From positions 310,001 to 374,000 of the forward strand of contig NZ_QLZD01000033.1 in the NCBI RefSeq assembly GCF_008636115.1: a stretch of 64,000 nucleotides of DNA. The letters are read 5' to 3'. The DNA comes from Candidatus Tokpelaia sp. (lineage in GTDB: Bacteria > Pseudomonadota > Alphaproteobacteria > Rhizobiales > Rhizobiaceae). Numbering within the stretch: the first letter of the stretch is position 1; every line of letters starts with the position of its first letter. The position numbers were made by a program, and so were the translations under genes. Shown piece by piece: positions 18,224-26,767 of the stretch. Below the pieces are notes generated by a model. The model had not been told where the DNA came from, did no database searches, and worked only from the letters and a program-made list of their open reading frames with translations.

Positions 18224-18820
18224 CCGGCCGATAAAAAGGCAGTCGCCATTTGGCGGGGTTTGCAGGCGCTGTGTCCGGTTTGTTGCGGCAACAGCAGCAG
18301 GCGGCTATGCTGCAATCAGCCTGCGCCTGTGCTTTTGCCCGCTTGAAATCGGGCGGGCAAAAGGCGGCAGCAAAAAGAGCAAAGCAGATTTCGGCCCAGA
18401 CAAAGCCGCCCCAATGCCGGTTTTCGGCCACCTTAACGGCACGCACTATTAAATTTTCAACAAAAGCAAAACCGGCCTGATTGCTGATAATGAGACGGTA
18501 AATTACTCCTTCTTCATAACAAACAGGCAAAAGCGGCGCGGTCTCTAACCGCTTTTGCCAGCCATGCCTGCTGCTTGCCTGTCAGCGCCATTGTGTAGCG
18601 CGCTGAAATTTTTGTATATTCCCTCACTTTTTGACAAATGAACCAGCCCCTTACACATTGCCGCTCTCTCCGAAAATCACCAGCGGCGGCTATGATACAG
18701 GTGAATGCAGCTATTAAAGTTATGATGTTTGGGGAGTGTCAGCGTAGAGAAAATATACACTGACCGGGTGTATCCAGAAGTGGTAAATACACACTTCTAT
18801 TGCGGAGATTTCCTGCAATA
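18224..18820. other. non-coding interval before the degraded island
   Basis: About 600 bases with no credible gene. Short open frames on both strands have no ribosome-binding site or family resemblance. It leads into the antirepressor remnant and probably contains the left junction of the mobile-element remnant; I could not identify an integrase or attachment repeat. Confidence 0.4.
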
Positions 18821-19046
18821 GTCTGAAAATCAGGATTATATTTGCTTTCCGGAATTGGAAAGCAAAGGCCGCGGCGGCCATAATCGCAAGGAATACGCCC
18901 TCACGCTGGATATGGCGAAAGAGATGTGCATGGTGGAACGCAATGAGAAAGGACGGCTAATGGACGAATTTCGTTCATTAGGTCTTTCCAAAATTGGATA
19001 CACCCTCGGCAATGAGCCTTTAAATCTGAACGCCGCGCCCGATTAA
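18821..19046 (+). pseudogene. phage antirepressor (AntA/AntB-type) remnant
   Basis: The open frame encodes the typical antirepressor core: QDYICFPELESKGRGGHN, then RKEYALTLDMAKEMCMVERN and EKGR. This is the conserved LTLDMAKE...MVER region of phage AntA/AntB/P22-Ant-like proteins. The frame is closed upstream by TAG just before 18821 and the C-terminal part is replaced by unrelated residues, so only a central fragment remains. It ends inside a strong terminator. It marks this stretch as a prophage or mobile-element remnant. Confidence 0.75.
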
Positions 19047-19062
19047 GAGCGCGGCGTTTTTC
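19030..19062 (+). terminator. strong rho-independent terminator at the end of the antirepressor remnant
   Basis: ACGCCGCGC pairs with GCGCGGCGT around a loop that contains the TAA stop of the remnant, followed by TTTTTCT. Confidence 0.85.
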
Positions 19063-19064
19063 TA

Positions 19065-19375
19065 TTAAAAGCCGTAAGGATAGATTTTTTTATGGAGCCA
19101 TTCCCCAAGACAACCAATGCCGATAAAAAGAAATAAAATAAGTCCCCCCTAAGGTTTTGGTCGTATCATCACTGCCAAACGAACCGCCTGTTCTCCATAT
19201 ACATAGCGCAGGCACTGCAAAAGCGGCAATCCACCAAATCCAGAAATAATCCACAAACAGCGTTCTCAAAAGCAAGGTTGCCACCCCAAGCAACCACACA
19301 CCGCACCAGAGGAGCAGCGGAAACATCACAATAGCAAGAGCACCCCGAAAGTTATAAGCATTGCATGAAGCATAG
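19065..19375 (-). pseudogene. small multi-span membrane protein, frameshifted
   Basis: An ATG at 19375 has an excellent ribosome-binding site (GGGAGG) but its frame stops after 15 codons. A second frame continues in register (ALAIVMFPLLLWCGVW, then WIWWIAAFAVPALCIW), giving two hydrophobic helices. Near a run of six G on the coding strand (about 19145-19150) a third frame continues with another good helix (LILFLFIGIGCLGEWL) to a TAA at 19065-19067. Two single-base changes (T3 to T4, G6 to G5) would join all three. I read it as a decayed 3-span membrane gene next to antitoxin genes. The family is not recognised. Confidence 0.5.
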
Positions 19376-19384
19376 CGTCCTCCC

Positions 19385-19681
19385 TTATGACGCTTTTGCG
19401 TCTCTGTTGTGGACAAATTCAATTTTAAGCTCTGCGCCGATAGCCCTTGCGTAGCGCTGGAGCGTGGCAATATTGGGAGAAACTCTGCCGCTTTCAAGGC
19501 GCGCAATATTTGCCTGTGAAGTCTTAAATTTTTCCGCGACCTGCACCTGCGACATTTTCGCCTTGGCGCGCGCCTTCAAAAGGGCTTCAAAAACATTGAA
19601 TTCATCGCCGAGTTTTTCGTATTCGCGCTTAAATTCGGGGTCTTTCACGCGCTCCGCCACATATTTAGATAATTTTTTCAT
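19385..19681 (-). CDS. XRE-type helix-turn-helix antitoxin/regulator
   Basis: The 98-aa protein has a charged N-terminal helix (VKDPEFKREYEKLGDEFNVFEALL) and a C-terminal HTH (MSQVQVAEKFKTSQANIARLESG...PNIATLQRYARAIG). This layout is typical of the antitoxin of HigBA/RelBE-like loci with an XRE antitoxin. It overlaps the end of the next HTH gene by one base, so they share a transcript. Its cognate toxin is not evident unless it is the frameshifted gene at 20.0-20.3 kb. Confidence 0.8.
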   Translation of the reverse strand: MKKLSKYVAERVKDPEFKREYEKLGDEFNVFEALLKARAKAKMSQVQVAEKFKTSQANIARLESGRVSPNIATLQRYARAIGAELKIEFVHNRDAKAS

Positions 19682-19995
19682 TATTGCGCAGCCTTTCCCG
19701 CTTTCTGCTTAGGGCGCAGAATTATATCAAGCCCGAGAGCTTCCGCTACTTTGGCGATTGTGGCAAAGCTTGGATTGCCATTCCCGGACAAAGCTTTAAT
19801 CAGTCCTTTCTGACTTTTGCCGGTTTCTTTAGCAAGCGCGGCAAAATTATGCGCCCGCGCCGCAACGCCAAGCGCATGGGCGACCAAGGCGGGATTATTT
19901 CCGGCATCTTTCATAATTTCTTCAAGATAGCCGATAATATCCTCCTCCGTTTTCAGATAATTAGCGGAATCGTAAAGTGTAAAGCTCTCTTGCAT
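19681..19995 (-). CDS. addiction-module antidote protein (HTH)
   Basis: The 104-aa protein resembles the putative addiction-module antidote family found beside HigB-like killer proteins: N-terminal YDSANYLKTEEDIIGYLEE, a middle segment DAGNNPALVAHALGVAARA, and an HTH (GKSQKGLIKALSGNGNPSFATIAKVAEALG). It starts two bases after the toxin stop codon. It is intact although the toxin is broken, which is the viable order of loss for a toxin-antitoxin pair. Confidence 0.85.
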   Translation of the reverse strand: MQESFTLYDSANYLKTEEDIIGYLEEIMKDAGNNPALVAHALGVAARAHNFAALAKETGKSQKGLIKALSGNGNPSFATIAKVAEALGLDIILRPKQKAGKAAQ

Positions 19996-19996
19996 T

Positions 19997-20294
19997 TTAT
20001 AGCTCCAAATCTTTGGCTATTTGTTTGGCCTTGGCAATATCGCGGCTTTGGCTGCTTTTATCGCCGCCGCAGAGCAAAACAATCAGCGCATCGCCTTTCT
20101 GCGTATAATAGATGCGATAGCCTGCGCCGTGATGAATTCTTATCTCCGATAATCCCTCACCAATCGGCTTCACATCGCCCGCATTGCCAAAAGCCAGACG
20201 GTCAATGCGGGTGGGTAATCTGCCGAACAGCTATTTTATCGCGCAGGCCTCTTAGCCATTTATCAAACGCCGTGCTTGTTATTATTTTTATCAT
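19997..20294 (-). pseudogene. addiction-module killer protein (RelE/HigB-like toxin), frameshifted
   Basis: The N-terminal part (MIKIITSTAFDKWLRGLRDKI) runs from an ATG at 20294 and stops after 31 codons. The rest (RIDRLAFGNAGDVKPIGEGL, HHGAGYRIYYTQ, VLLCGGDKSSQ, then DIAKAKQIAKDLEL) continues in another frame to TAA at 19997-19999. This is a typical killer-protein sequence of the RelE/ParE superfamily. The lesion lies at 20207-20216 and fits one extra base in a short C run of the coding strand. With the frame broken, no full toxin is expected. Confidence 0.8.
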
Positions 20295-20312
20295 GCAACT
20301 CGCCCGCTTTCC

Positions 20313-20345
20313 ATATCATGAATGATATATAACATATAAATTATA
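20313..20345 (-). promoter_or_regulatory. palindromic operator and -10 of the toxin-antitoxin operon
   Basis: ATATCATGAATGATAT (20313-20328) is a perfect 7+2+7 palindrome about 20 bases before the toxin start. A TATAAT hexamer on the minus strand lies just upstream of it (20340-20345). Autoregulated toxin-antitoxin operons usually have such an operator over or next to the promoter. I could not place a convincing -35 box. Confidence 0.55.
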
Positions 20346-20409
20346 ATCTGCAAGGGCAAAAATAAAAAAATACACGCCGTTGAGCGGGGCTTTGGTTTTT
20401 ATACTTATT

Positions 20410-20950
20410 TTACAGCTTATCAGGCAATTCTCCCCGATTATTATAGCCGTCCTGCACGATTTTTCGCCGCTTGGCCGTTTCAGCCCGCAGCATTTCAATT
20501 ATCCGCATTGCCTCATCACGCCTGCCGCTCTGTATTGCCGAGCCAGGCTGCTCTGCGCCAGTAGCAAATTTCTCTGAATTTGAAGCTTGGGCAAGCGCCA
20601 AATTAAGCGCGCTTGTCACTTGTTGTGCGCGGGGTTCTTCCGGTAAATAAACCTGTTCCTTTATCCAAAAGCAGCCCGGCCGGGCCGAAATCTTCCATGC
20701 CCCTTAACAAGTCCTCGGCGTGTGTAAGAGCTGTATCGGCAACACCAAGCCCCTTATATTCATCATAAAGCTCACGTCTGCTACGGAATTTCTCGTTCCA
20801 GTGATTATCGTTCGGCGTGTTCTGATTCTCAATAGAATTGTGCAAATCCGCCGTGTTGCCTTGCCGTTTGGCCAAATACGCATTAGCACGGTCGGGCGTG
20901 AGGCTCATCACGAAGGCATAGCGAGGCGGTAAGCCTGTTGCCGTGAGCTA
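20410..20950 (-). pseudogene. phage-like protein fragment, frameshifted
   Basis: Two open segments read as one protein if one G is removed near 20660-20670: the first contains MSLTPDRANAYLAKRQ and RSRRELYDEYKGLG, the second PEEPRAQQVTSALNLALAQ and ends NNRGELPDKL. The composition (polar, Ala/Glu/Arg-rich, no membrane segment) and the setting suggest the C-terminal part of a large phage structural or internal protein. I do not recognise a family. The upstream end has no credible start, so the gene is also truncated. Confidence 0.45.
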
Positions 20951-21286
20951 TGCTTCAAGGGCGCTTTGCTGCCGCCCAAATCCACGCATAGCGCTTATTG
21001 CCTGGCCGGGATTGCTATATGCCGCCCCGGCTCTCATTGCGTTGGCTATGGCGGTAAGTCTGTCCATTTGAAAGGGGCACCACCTGCATTACGTTGCAGC
21101 CTGACCGCATTTTGCACGCTCCGCGCGCCTGCTCTTTGTTGCGCCCGCCGCCACAGGCCAGCCTGTCCAACCCGGGTGCTGTTTGCACGCTCCGCGCGCC
21201 CCTCCGGTTAGCTATGCTGCCTGATATTATCAATACATCGCAGAATTGCGGCCTGTGTTCAAGCCCGGACAAACGAATTTTCACCC
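20951..21286. other. non-coding interval with a 19-base direct repeat
   Basis: The 336 bases between the phage-like fragment and nusB have no supportable gene. TTTGCACGCTCCGCGCGCC occurs twice in the same orientation, at 21111-21129 and 21182-21200. This is probably the right-hand edge of the degraded island. Confidence 0.5.
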
Positions 21287-21775
21287 TTAGCGATTTTCGC
21301 TTTGCGGCCGCACCTGACGCGCCAGCCTGTCTAAAACAGCATTGGTAATTTTCGGTTCTTCACCGCTGAAAAATGCTTTGGCAATATCCACATATTCTGA
21401 AACGACAACGGCTATCGGCACGTCCCGGCGATTTTTCAGCTCCCACAGGCCGGCGCGCAAAATAGCGCGCAGCGTTGAATCCAGCCGCGATAACGGCCAG
21501 GCCTCAGGCAGGCTGGCATGAATCATCGGGTCAAGCTGCTTTTGCTCTGCCACCACGCCGACAATAATAGCGCGGAACCATTGCGCATCTGCTGCTAAAT
21601 ATTGCACATTATCAATTTCTTTGCCCAGGCGAAAAGTCTCATATTCCGCCGCCGTTTCCAAAACACCGGTACCGGCAATATCCATTTGATACAGCGCCTG
21701 TATTGCCGCCAGCCGTGCGGCGCCACGCTTATTGGCCTGCTGGACAGTTTTTTGCTGCATTATGCGCTGCCTCAA
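21287..21775 (-). CDS. nusB: transcription antitermination factor NusB
   Basis: NusB (162 aa) binds boxA RNA with NusE/S10 in rRNA antitermination. The all-helical family sequence is clear: [13 protein letters not shown] near the N terminus, [21 protein letters not shown], and [36 protein letters not shown] at the end (conserved SEYVxIAK and the N-VL-R helix). It follows ribH, as in most bacteria. Confidence 0.95.
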   Translation of the reverse strand: MRQRIMQQKTVQQANKRGAARLAAIQALYQMDIAGTGVLETAAEYETFRLGKEIDNVQYLAADAQWFRAIIVGVVAEQKQLDPMIHASLPEAWPLSRLDSTLRAILRAGLWELKNRRDVPIAVVVSEYVDIAKAFFSGEEPKITNAVLDRLARQVRPQSENR

Positions 21776-21850
21776 ATTCTCATTATTGCTCTTCCGGTTT
21801 CCTCTGGCCGAGGCAAACGGGAGAGCAGATTTTATATTTTACCAAATGCC

Positions 21851-22297
21851 TTAGCGGAATTTTTGCTTCAGCTCTATCATTGCCAGGGCCGCCCGCGCGG
21901 CAAAACCGCCTTTATCCTTTTGCTCTTTATCTGTGCGCGCTTTGGCCTGCACCGCATTTTCTACAGTCACAATACCATTGCCAATAGCCAGGCTGCGCTC
22001 CAGACTCAAATTCATCAAACCGCGGCAGGATTCATTAGCCACCAAATCAAAATGATACGTCTCACCGCGAATGACACAGCCCAAAGCAATATAGCCATCA
22101 TATTTCACCTCACCGGCGGCAGCAAAACCAATGGCAGCGGGGATTTCCAGCGCCCCCGGCACGGTTATCACATCATAGGCCACGCCTGCTTCTCCCAGCA
22201 CTGCTTTTGCCCCGGCCAGCAAATCATCGGCATAAATCCGGTAAAACCGCGCTTCAACAATCAATATTCGACAAGTTGAGAATAATTGCTTTTTCAT
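21851..22297 (-). CDS. ribH: 6,7-dimethyl-8-ribityllumazine synthase
   Basis: RibH (148 aa) condenses the pyrimidine intermediate with dihydroxybutanone phosphate in riboflavin synthesis. The active-site segments [11 protein letters not shown] and [18 protein letters not shown] (His for proton transfer) are intact. ATG 22297 is chosen for length and because AGGA lies upstream; an earlier in-frame start adds 12 atypical residues. Confidence 0.95.
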   Translation of the reverse strand: MKKQLFSTCRILIVEARFYRIYADDLLAGAKAVLGEAGVAYDVITVPGALEIPAAIGFAAAGEVKYDGYIALGCVIRGETYHFDLVANESCRGLMNLSLERSLAIGNGIVTVENAVQAKARTDKEQKDKGGFAARAALAMIELKQKFR

Positions 22298-22372
22298 GAA
22301 ATCCTGCTCTGTCTGCCGCAACAAACCGCCCACCCCGCCGCTTCCGGCCGGCTGCGGATAATTATTTATCTG

Positions 22373-22999
22373 TCACTTATGTCTATAATCCATCATACGG
22401 GCGATATAGCGCGCCAAAGGATCAATCTCAATATTCACCGCATCACCCGTTTTTCGCTGCCCCCAACTGGTCACCGCCAGACTGTGGCGAATCAATAAAA
22501 CATCAAAAACAGCGCCGTCAACTTTATTCACTGTCAGCGATGTGCCGTCCAGACAAACCGAGCCTTTGGCGGCGATAAAACGCGCCAGATCCGCCGGGGC
22601 CTGCAGATGGAAGCGCCGTGCCTCCCCTTCTTCATTATCACCGATAATCCGCGCCACACCGTCAACATGACCGCTGACCAAATGCCCGCCCAATTCATCG
22701 CCGGCTTTAAGCGAATGCTCCAGATTAACCATCTGCCCCGGCTGCCATGACGCAAGAGTCGTCAGCCGCAAAGTTTCTTCCCATGCTTCAACCTCAAAAT
22801 AATTTTCTGCTCCCTGCGGTGTTTTTTGCGCCGCCCGGCCACATTTTGTAACCGTTAAACAAATGCCGGCACAGGCAATGGAAGCGCCGATTGCAAGAGA
22901 TTGAGCAGGATAATGCGTGGCCAGGCGCAAATGCAGGCCGCCGGCAATGGGTGAACGCGTTGTAACCACGCCAATATCTGTTATTAAACCGGTAAACAT
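22373..22999 (-). CDS. ribE: riboflavin synthase alpha chain
   Basis: Riboflavin synthase (208 aa) dismutates two lumazines to riboflavin. The MFTGLI start and two lumazine-binding half-domains are visible, each with a conserved segment (ACAGICLTV in the first, VCLDGTSLTVNKV in the second) and the GHLVSGHVDGVA linker. AGGA precedes ATG 22999. It lies between ribD and ribH. Confidence 0.95.
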   Translation of the reverse strand: MFTGLITDIGVVTTRSPIAGGLHLRLATHYPAQSLAIGASIACAGICLTVTKCGRAAQKTPQGAENYFEVEAWEETLRLTTLASWQPGQMVNLEHSLKAGDELGGHLVSGHVDGVARIIGDNEEGEARRFHLQAPADLARFIAAKGSVCLDGTSLTVNKVDGAVFDVLLIRHSLAVTSWGQRKTGDAVNIEIDPLARYIARMMDYRHK

Positions 23000-23061
23000 A
23001 TATCTCAAATCCTGTTAATCCGGCTCAAACAGCCTCTGCCGCAGCGCCCGCCTCAAATTTT

Positions 23062-24279
23062 CTACTCGCAAGCCGGCGCCAGAAGCCCACCTTTACCCCA
23101 AAGATGCAGCCATGTCTCCTTGACATCATCGCCAAAACAGCGTGTCTCTATTCTCTCATAGCCGTTTTTGCTGCCAAAGTCAGGCTTTTTATAACCCCCG
23201 GCGCCGATAATCAACGGCGTTTGAAACATAATAAGCCTGTCAACCAAAGCTTTATCCCAAAAAGCCTGCATAAGTTTTGCCCCGCCTTCCAGCAAAACAG
23301 AATTTATCCCCTCTGCCGCCAATAAAGCCAAAACCTGCTCTATATTCAAAGCCGCATTTCGGCTCTCACAGGTAAAAACGCGGCAGCCCGCCTGCTGTAA
23401 TTGCGCCTTTGATGCTGCCGGCGCCTGTCTGCCGCAAAAAATCCAGACAGGCTGGCTGCCGGCTGTCTGCGCCAAATGGCTGTTACAGGACAAGCGCAAA
23501 TCCGTATCAAGAACAACACGGACAGGCAGGCGCGGCGGAAGTTCCGGCTTTTCCGCCGCCTTTTGCCCGGCCGACAGGCGGCAATCCAAGCGCGGATTAT
23601 CGGCCAAAGCCGTGCCAATGCCGATAAGCACCGCATCATGCGCGGCGCGCAGGCGGTGCACTTCCTGCTGTGCTTTTGCCCCGCTAATCGCGATTTTACC
23701 TTCGCCCAAACGGCCGATAAAACCATCGGCGGAGACGGCCAGTTTTGCCGTCACGGCCGGGCGGGCAAATTTCCGGCGGCATAAATAGGCGGCCAAATCC
23801 TCTGCCGCCTGTGCCGCCAGGCAACCGGTTTCCACCTTTATGCCTGCCTGACGCAAGACTTTGATACCCCCGCCATTTACCCGCCGGTCAGGATCAGACA
23901 CGGCAATAATCACCCGCGTCACCCCGGCTTTTATCAAGGCTTCCGTACAAGGCGGCGTTTGGCCAAAATGGCAGCAAGGCTCCAGAGTCACATATAATGC
24001 GGCGCCATGCGCTTTTGCCCCCGCCTGGCGCAAAGCCGATATTTCGGCATGCGGCCGCCCGCCGGCCGCAGTGGCACTGCTGCCGATAATAACCGCTTGC
24101 CCCTCCTCTTCCCGTACCAGCACCGCACCAACTGCGGGGTTTTCTCCCGTCCGGCCAAGACGGCCATGCGCCAGAGCAACCGCCTCTGCCATAAAATATT
24201 TGTCTCTATCACTAAATCGCGGCGCAGAATCGCAATGCCTGGCTGCTTTATTGCCGTTATTTTTGCTGTAATTTGCCAT
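23062..24279 (-). CDS. ribD: bifunctional riboflavin deaminase/reductase
   Basis: RibD (405 aa) performs the second and third steps after GTP cyclohydrolase II. The N-terminal deaminase has the zinc site (HAEISAL and LEPCCHFGQTPPC). The C-terminal reductase starts near residue 175 (RPAVTAKLAVSADGFIG) and contains LLEGGAKLMQAFW. The first 30 residues are a polar extension. Confidence 0.95.
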   Translation of the reverse strand: MANYSKNNGNKAARHCDSAPRFSDRDKYFMAEAVALAHGRLGRTGENPAVGAVLVREEEGQAVIIGSSATAAGGRPHAEISALRQAGAKAHGAALYVTLEPCCHFGQTPPCTEALIKAGVTRVIIAVSDPDRRVNGGGIKVLRQAGIKVETGCLAAQAAEDLAAYLCRRKFARPAVTAKLAVSADGFIGRLGEGKIAISGAKAQQEVHRLRAAHDAVLIGIGTALADNPRLDCRLSAGQKAAEKPELPPRLPVRVVLDTDLRLSCNSHLAQTAGSQPVWIFCGRQAPAASKAQLQQAGCRVFTCESRNAALNIEQVLALLAAEGINSVLLEGGAKLMQAFWDKALVDRLIMFQTPLIIGAGGYKKPDFGSKNGYERIETRCFGDDVKETWLHLWGKGGLLAPACE

Positions 24280-24329
24280 TACACTCTCACCCCGGCTCTG
24301 GCGGCGCCCGCCAGGTTTGCCGCCGGAAT

Positions 24330-24839
24330 TTATTCTTCTACCGCAGCACAGCCCGCTATTGCGTCATCAGCGCCGGCCAGATGATTATCAGCGCTCGATA
24401 CTTCATCAATAATTTTATGAAAATCATCGGCATTGCGAAAATCACGATAAACAGAGGCAAAGCGAATATAACCAATAGCATCAATGCCTTTTAACGCTGC
24501 CATAGCCAGCAGGCCGATTTGCCGGCTGGCAATTTCCGCCTCACCGGAGCTTTCCAACTGGCGCACAATACCGGAAACCGCCTGCTCCATGCGCTCTCCG
24601 TCAATATTGCGCTTACGCAGAGCCACTTCAATAGAATGCACCAGCTTATCCCGGTCAAAAGGCACAATTTTGCCGCTTTTTTTAACCACCATCAGCTCGC
24701 GCAGATGGACACGCTCAAATGTCGTGAAGCGACCGCCGCAAACCGGGCAAATACGGCGGCGGCGAATAGCATTGCCCTCTTCGGCCGGGCGTGAATCCCG
24801 CACTTGGCTATCGCCTGACTGACAATAGGGACAGCGCAT
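24330..24839 (-). CDS. nrdR: transcriptional repressor NrdR
   Basis: NrdR (169 aa) represses ribonucleotide reductase genes when its ATP-cone senses dATP. The zinc ribbon [17 protein letters not shown] ... [13 protein letters not shown] and the ATP-cone ([16 protein letters not shown]) are intact. It sits between glyA and ribD, as in other Rhizobiales. The C-terminal tail beyond about residue 150 is species-specific. Confidence 0.95.
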   Translation of the reverse strand: MRCPYCQSGDSQVRDSRPAEEGNAIRRRRICPVCGGRFTTFERVHLRELMVVKKSGKIVPFDRDKLVHSIEVALRKRNIDGERMEQAVSGIVRQLESSGEAEIASRQIGLLAMAALKGIDAIGYIRFASVYRDFRNADDFHKIIDEVSSADNHLAGADDAIAGCAAVEE

Positions 24840-24942
24840 TACCTACCTCCTTGAAGCCTGATGCAGCCGCAACCAGCCTGCCTCACATAATCCGCGCCGA
24901 AAAGCCGCAATATCACTATGGCCTGCCCGGCTCCGCTCAGGC

Positions 24943-26244
24943 TCAAAACGCATAAAGCGGAAATTTTTCTGTCAAGGCCAGCACTTTATCACTCACTGCC
25001 GCTTCAACCGCATAATTATCTTCATCATGCCCAGCCCGCTCCAGCCCGTCCAATATTTCGCCAATCATTTCTCCGATAAAGCGGAATTCCGGTGCATTAA
25101 AACCGCGCGTGGTGCCGGCCGGCGTGCCCAAACGCAGACCGGAAGTGATAAAAGGCGATTCCGGATCAAATGGAATACTGTTTTTATTGCAGATAATCCC
25201 TGCCCGCTCCAGCGCCGCCGCGGCGCGTTTGCCGGTTATATTTTTGCGGCGCAAATCCACCAGCATTAAATGATTATCGGTACCACTGGTAATAATATCC
25301 ACATTATTTGCCTGTAAACTCTCTGCCAGCACACGGGCATTAGTGACAATATTCTGAGCATAAAGCTTGAATTCCGGTTGCAGCGCTTCTTTCAGCGCCA
25401 CGGCTTTGGCGGCAATAATATGCATTAACGGCCCACCCTGCAAACCGGGGAAAACCGCCATATTTATCTTTTTGGCAATATTTTCCTCATTGGTTAAAAT
25501 AATACCGCCGCGCGGCCCGCGCAAAGATTTATGCGTTGTTGCGGTCACCACATGGGCAAAAGGCATGGGCGAAGGGTGAACGCCGCCGGCAACCAGACCG
25601 GCAATATGCGCCATATCCACCATTAAACAAGCGCCGACCTCATCGGCAATCCGGCGAAAAGCCGCCCAATCCCAAAAACGCGAATAGGCAGTGCCGCCGG
25701 CCAAAATCAGTTTTGGCCGGTATTTATGCGCCAGAGCAGCAATTTCTGCCATATCCAGCCGGTTATCGGCCCGGCTGACACCGTAAGATACGGGCTTAAA
25801 CCATTTGCCCGATATATTGACCGGCGAACCGTGCGTTAAATGGCCGCCGGCATTGAGATTCAGCCCCATAAAAACATCACCCGGCTGCAGCAGAGCCAGA
25901 AAAACCGCCTGATTCATCTGGCTGCCGGAATTGGGCTGCACATTGGCAAAACGGCAATCAAACAGTTTTTTGGCGCGCTCAATCGCCAAATCTTCCACTA
26001 TATCCACATATTCGCAGCCGCCATAATAACGCTTATGCGGATAACCTTCAGCATATTTATTGGTCAGCACCGAGCCTTGCGCCTCCAGCACCGCGCGCGA
26101 AACAATATTTTCAGAGGCAATCAGCTCTATCCCCCGGCATTGGCGCCGCAATTCGCCCGCAATAGCCCGAAATATCTGCTCATCAGCCTGTTCCAGCCTG
26201 TCATCGAAAAATCGGCTCACTGTTTCTTTTGCTGCCTGCGCCAT
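24943..26244 (-). CDS. glyA: serine hydroxymethyltransferase
   Basis: GlyA (433 aa) interconverts serine and glycine with tetrahydrofolate, supplying one-carbon units; PLP-dependent. The PLP lysine lies in [15 protein letters not shown], and [10 protein letters not shown] and [11 protein letters not shown] are family signatures. ATG 26244 begins the normal N terminus (family about 430 aa). A frame remains open far upstream but that part is G-rich leader with atypical residues. A long leader with possible structure precedes the gene. Confidence 0.96.
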   Translation of the reverse strand: MAQAAKETVSRFFDDRLEQADEQIFRAIAGELRRQCRGIELIASENIVSRAVLEAQGSVLTNKYAEGYPHKRYYGGCEYVDIVEDLAIERAKKLFDCRFANVQPNSGSQMNQAVFLALLQPGDVFMGLNLNAGGHLTHGSPVNISGKWFKPVSYGVSRADNRLDMAEIAALAHKYRPKLILAGGTAYSRFWDWAAFRRIADEVGACLMVDMAHIAGLVAGGVHPSPMPFAHVVTATTHKSLRGPRGGIILTNEENIAKKINMAVFPGLQGGPLMHIIAAKAVALKEALQPEFKLYAQNIVTNARVLAESLQANNVDIITSGTDNHLMLVDLRRKNITGKRAAAALERAGIICNKNSIPFDPESPFITSGLRLGTPAGTTRGFNAPEFRFIGEMIGEILDGLERAGHDEDNYAVEAAVSDKVLALTEKFPLYAF

Positions 26245-26767
26245 AATATTTCGCCTCACCTGGCATGCCGAAAAGCCGGCCTTGCCTGTTAGTTTCGCCC
26301 CGCTCTGTCCTGCCCCTCTCCCCAACGCACCCGAGAAAAAGCCCCCGCCCCCCCGGCGCGGAAAGCGTATCGTGTAAAATTCCGCAGCACTCAACTCTCG
26401 GGCAAGGTGACGGATTGATTTGACAGCCCGGGCAAGTTCTCCTCCGGTTGCAGAGGGGTGCCCGGCGGATAAGTCCCAACAGGGCAAAGCAGAGCCGGCG
26501 AGACATATTTAAAACTTGTAAACAAAGCTGTTATCCCCTGAATTGTATCGGTCAAACTATGTTAATCCCATGCTTCGACCTGTTGACATTGCGACTGCTT
26601 TAAAATCGCAAAAATTGCAGCATAAATGATTTATCGGCAGCAAAGCCGTGTGCACGGCAGAAGATAGCCATTCTGCCGCGCAAGAACAAGCCCCCTTTAT
26701 AAAAACGGCACTGAATCTGCCCAAACAGCCGGCCGCAAAACAGCAAAGCTCTATCCGGCAATCGACT
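26245..26767 (-). promoter_or_regulatory. long G-rich leader region of glyA
   Basis: No gene is supported in these 520 bases. On the glyA-sense (minus) strand the 300 bases before the start can fold: CCCGAGA and TCTCGGG (26331-26337 and about 26395-26401) pair over about 70 bases and enclose a GCGGAA/TTCCGC hairpin. G runs of 7, 5, 3, 4, 4 and 4 (about 26299-26356) could form a G-quadruplex. I tried to match glycine, THF and SAM riboswitch consensus elements and could not. The upstream 200 bases are AT-richer and likely hold the promoter. Confidence 0.35.

Noticed and set aside
18171-18530. 119-codon minus-strand frame after bamE
   Set aside because: Cys-rich, atypical composition, overlaps the bamE 3' end and shows no family resemblance.
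26290-26345. GGACAGAG-like and CAGGCAAGG segments resembling parts of a glycine riboswitch before glyA
   Set aside because: The elements occur in the wrong order and without the conserved core, so the resemblance is probably coincidental.
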